5,237 bases of DNA from CAZTDD01 sp964612675 (GTDB taxonomy: Bacteria > Hinthialibacterota > Hinthialibacteria > Hinthialibacterales > JAKPRU01), in NCBI GenBank assembly GCA_964612675.1, contig CAZTDD010000221.1:1-5237 (forward strand), read 5' to 3'. A model generated the notes under the pieces. That model was not told where the DNA came from. It saw nothing but the letters and a program-made list of their open reading frames with translations, and made no database searches. Below are positions 5,181-5,237 of the stretch, piece by piece (within the stretch, counting starts at the first letter, position 1; every line of letters starts with the position of its first letter). The translations under genes and the position numbers were made by a program.

Positions 5181-5237
5181 ATGAGCCGCATAAGCTATTA
5201 TGAGGTTCCTGTCGCGCAGTTTCCTCCCCCAAGTTTG
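5181..5237 (+). CDS. Possible 5' end of a gene running off the window (partial)
   Basis: An ATG at 5181 opens a frame of 19 codons to the last base (begins MSRISYYEVPVAQFPPPSL). A GGGGAGGG run (5162-5169) provides a Shine-Dalgarno site about 12 bases upstream, slightly long. The frame is closed upstream by TAG at 5154-5156. The peptide looks protein-like, but too little is present to identify a family. Confidence 0.4.
   Translation, partial: MSRISYYEVPVAQFPPPSL

Overview
The window reads as bacterial DNA of moderate GC content. Genes are compact, several have clear Shine-Dalgarno sites, and the two serine tRNA genes do not encode the CCA end. The species cannot be named from the sequence. 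A CCCTTCGACGAGCTCAGG hairpin near the right end resembles interspersed repeats I associate with Nitrospirota, Deltaproteobacteria and similar phyla, but this is only a weak hint.

Left part (1-3746): all convincing genes lie on the + strand and look like the replication module of an accessory element. In order: the 3' end of a possible ORF (1-90), a small basic ORF (92-277), an unknown helical protein (261-887), a 128-base leader with two overlapping hairpins, a single-chain archaeo-eukaryotic primase (AEP) of the TOTE-like type with a Cys-containing C-terminal domain (1016-2038), a miniature DnaX/RFC-like clamp-loader ATPase (2148-2792), a UUCG-capped hairpin, an 80-residue unknown protein (2884-3126), and a MerR/excisionase-type DNA-binding protein (3188-3490). 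After these comes a non-coding AT-rich stretch with a 9-bp direct repeat.

Right part (3747-5237): this looks like host chromosome. Two serine tRNA genes lie on the - strand (anticodons GCT and TGA). They are followed on the + strand by a family 2 glycosyltransferase of the dolichyl/polyprenyl-phosphate type, a REP-like hairpin, and the first 19 codons of a possible further gene that runs off the window.

Interpretation: the 3' end of tRNA-Ser(GCT) points toward the replication genes, and an excisionase-like gene is the last gene before it. This is the usual geometry of an element integrated at a tRNA 3' end. I infer that 3747 is close to the element/host junction. No integrase, second att copy or other element end is visible. 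The most interesting content is the pairing of an AEP primase with a clamp-loader-like ATPase that lacks a collar domain. Together they could prime DNA synthesis and recruit the host sliding clamp.
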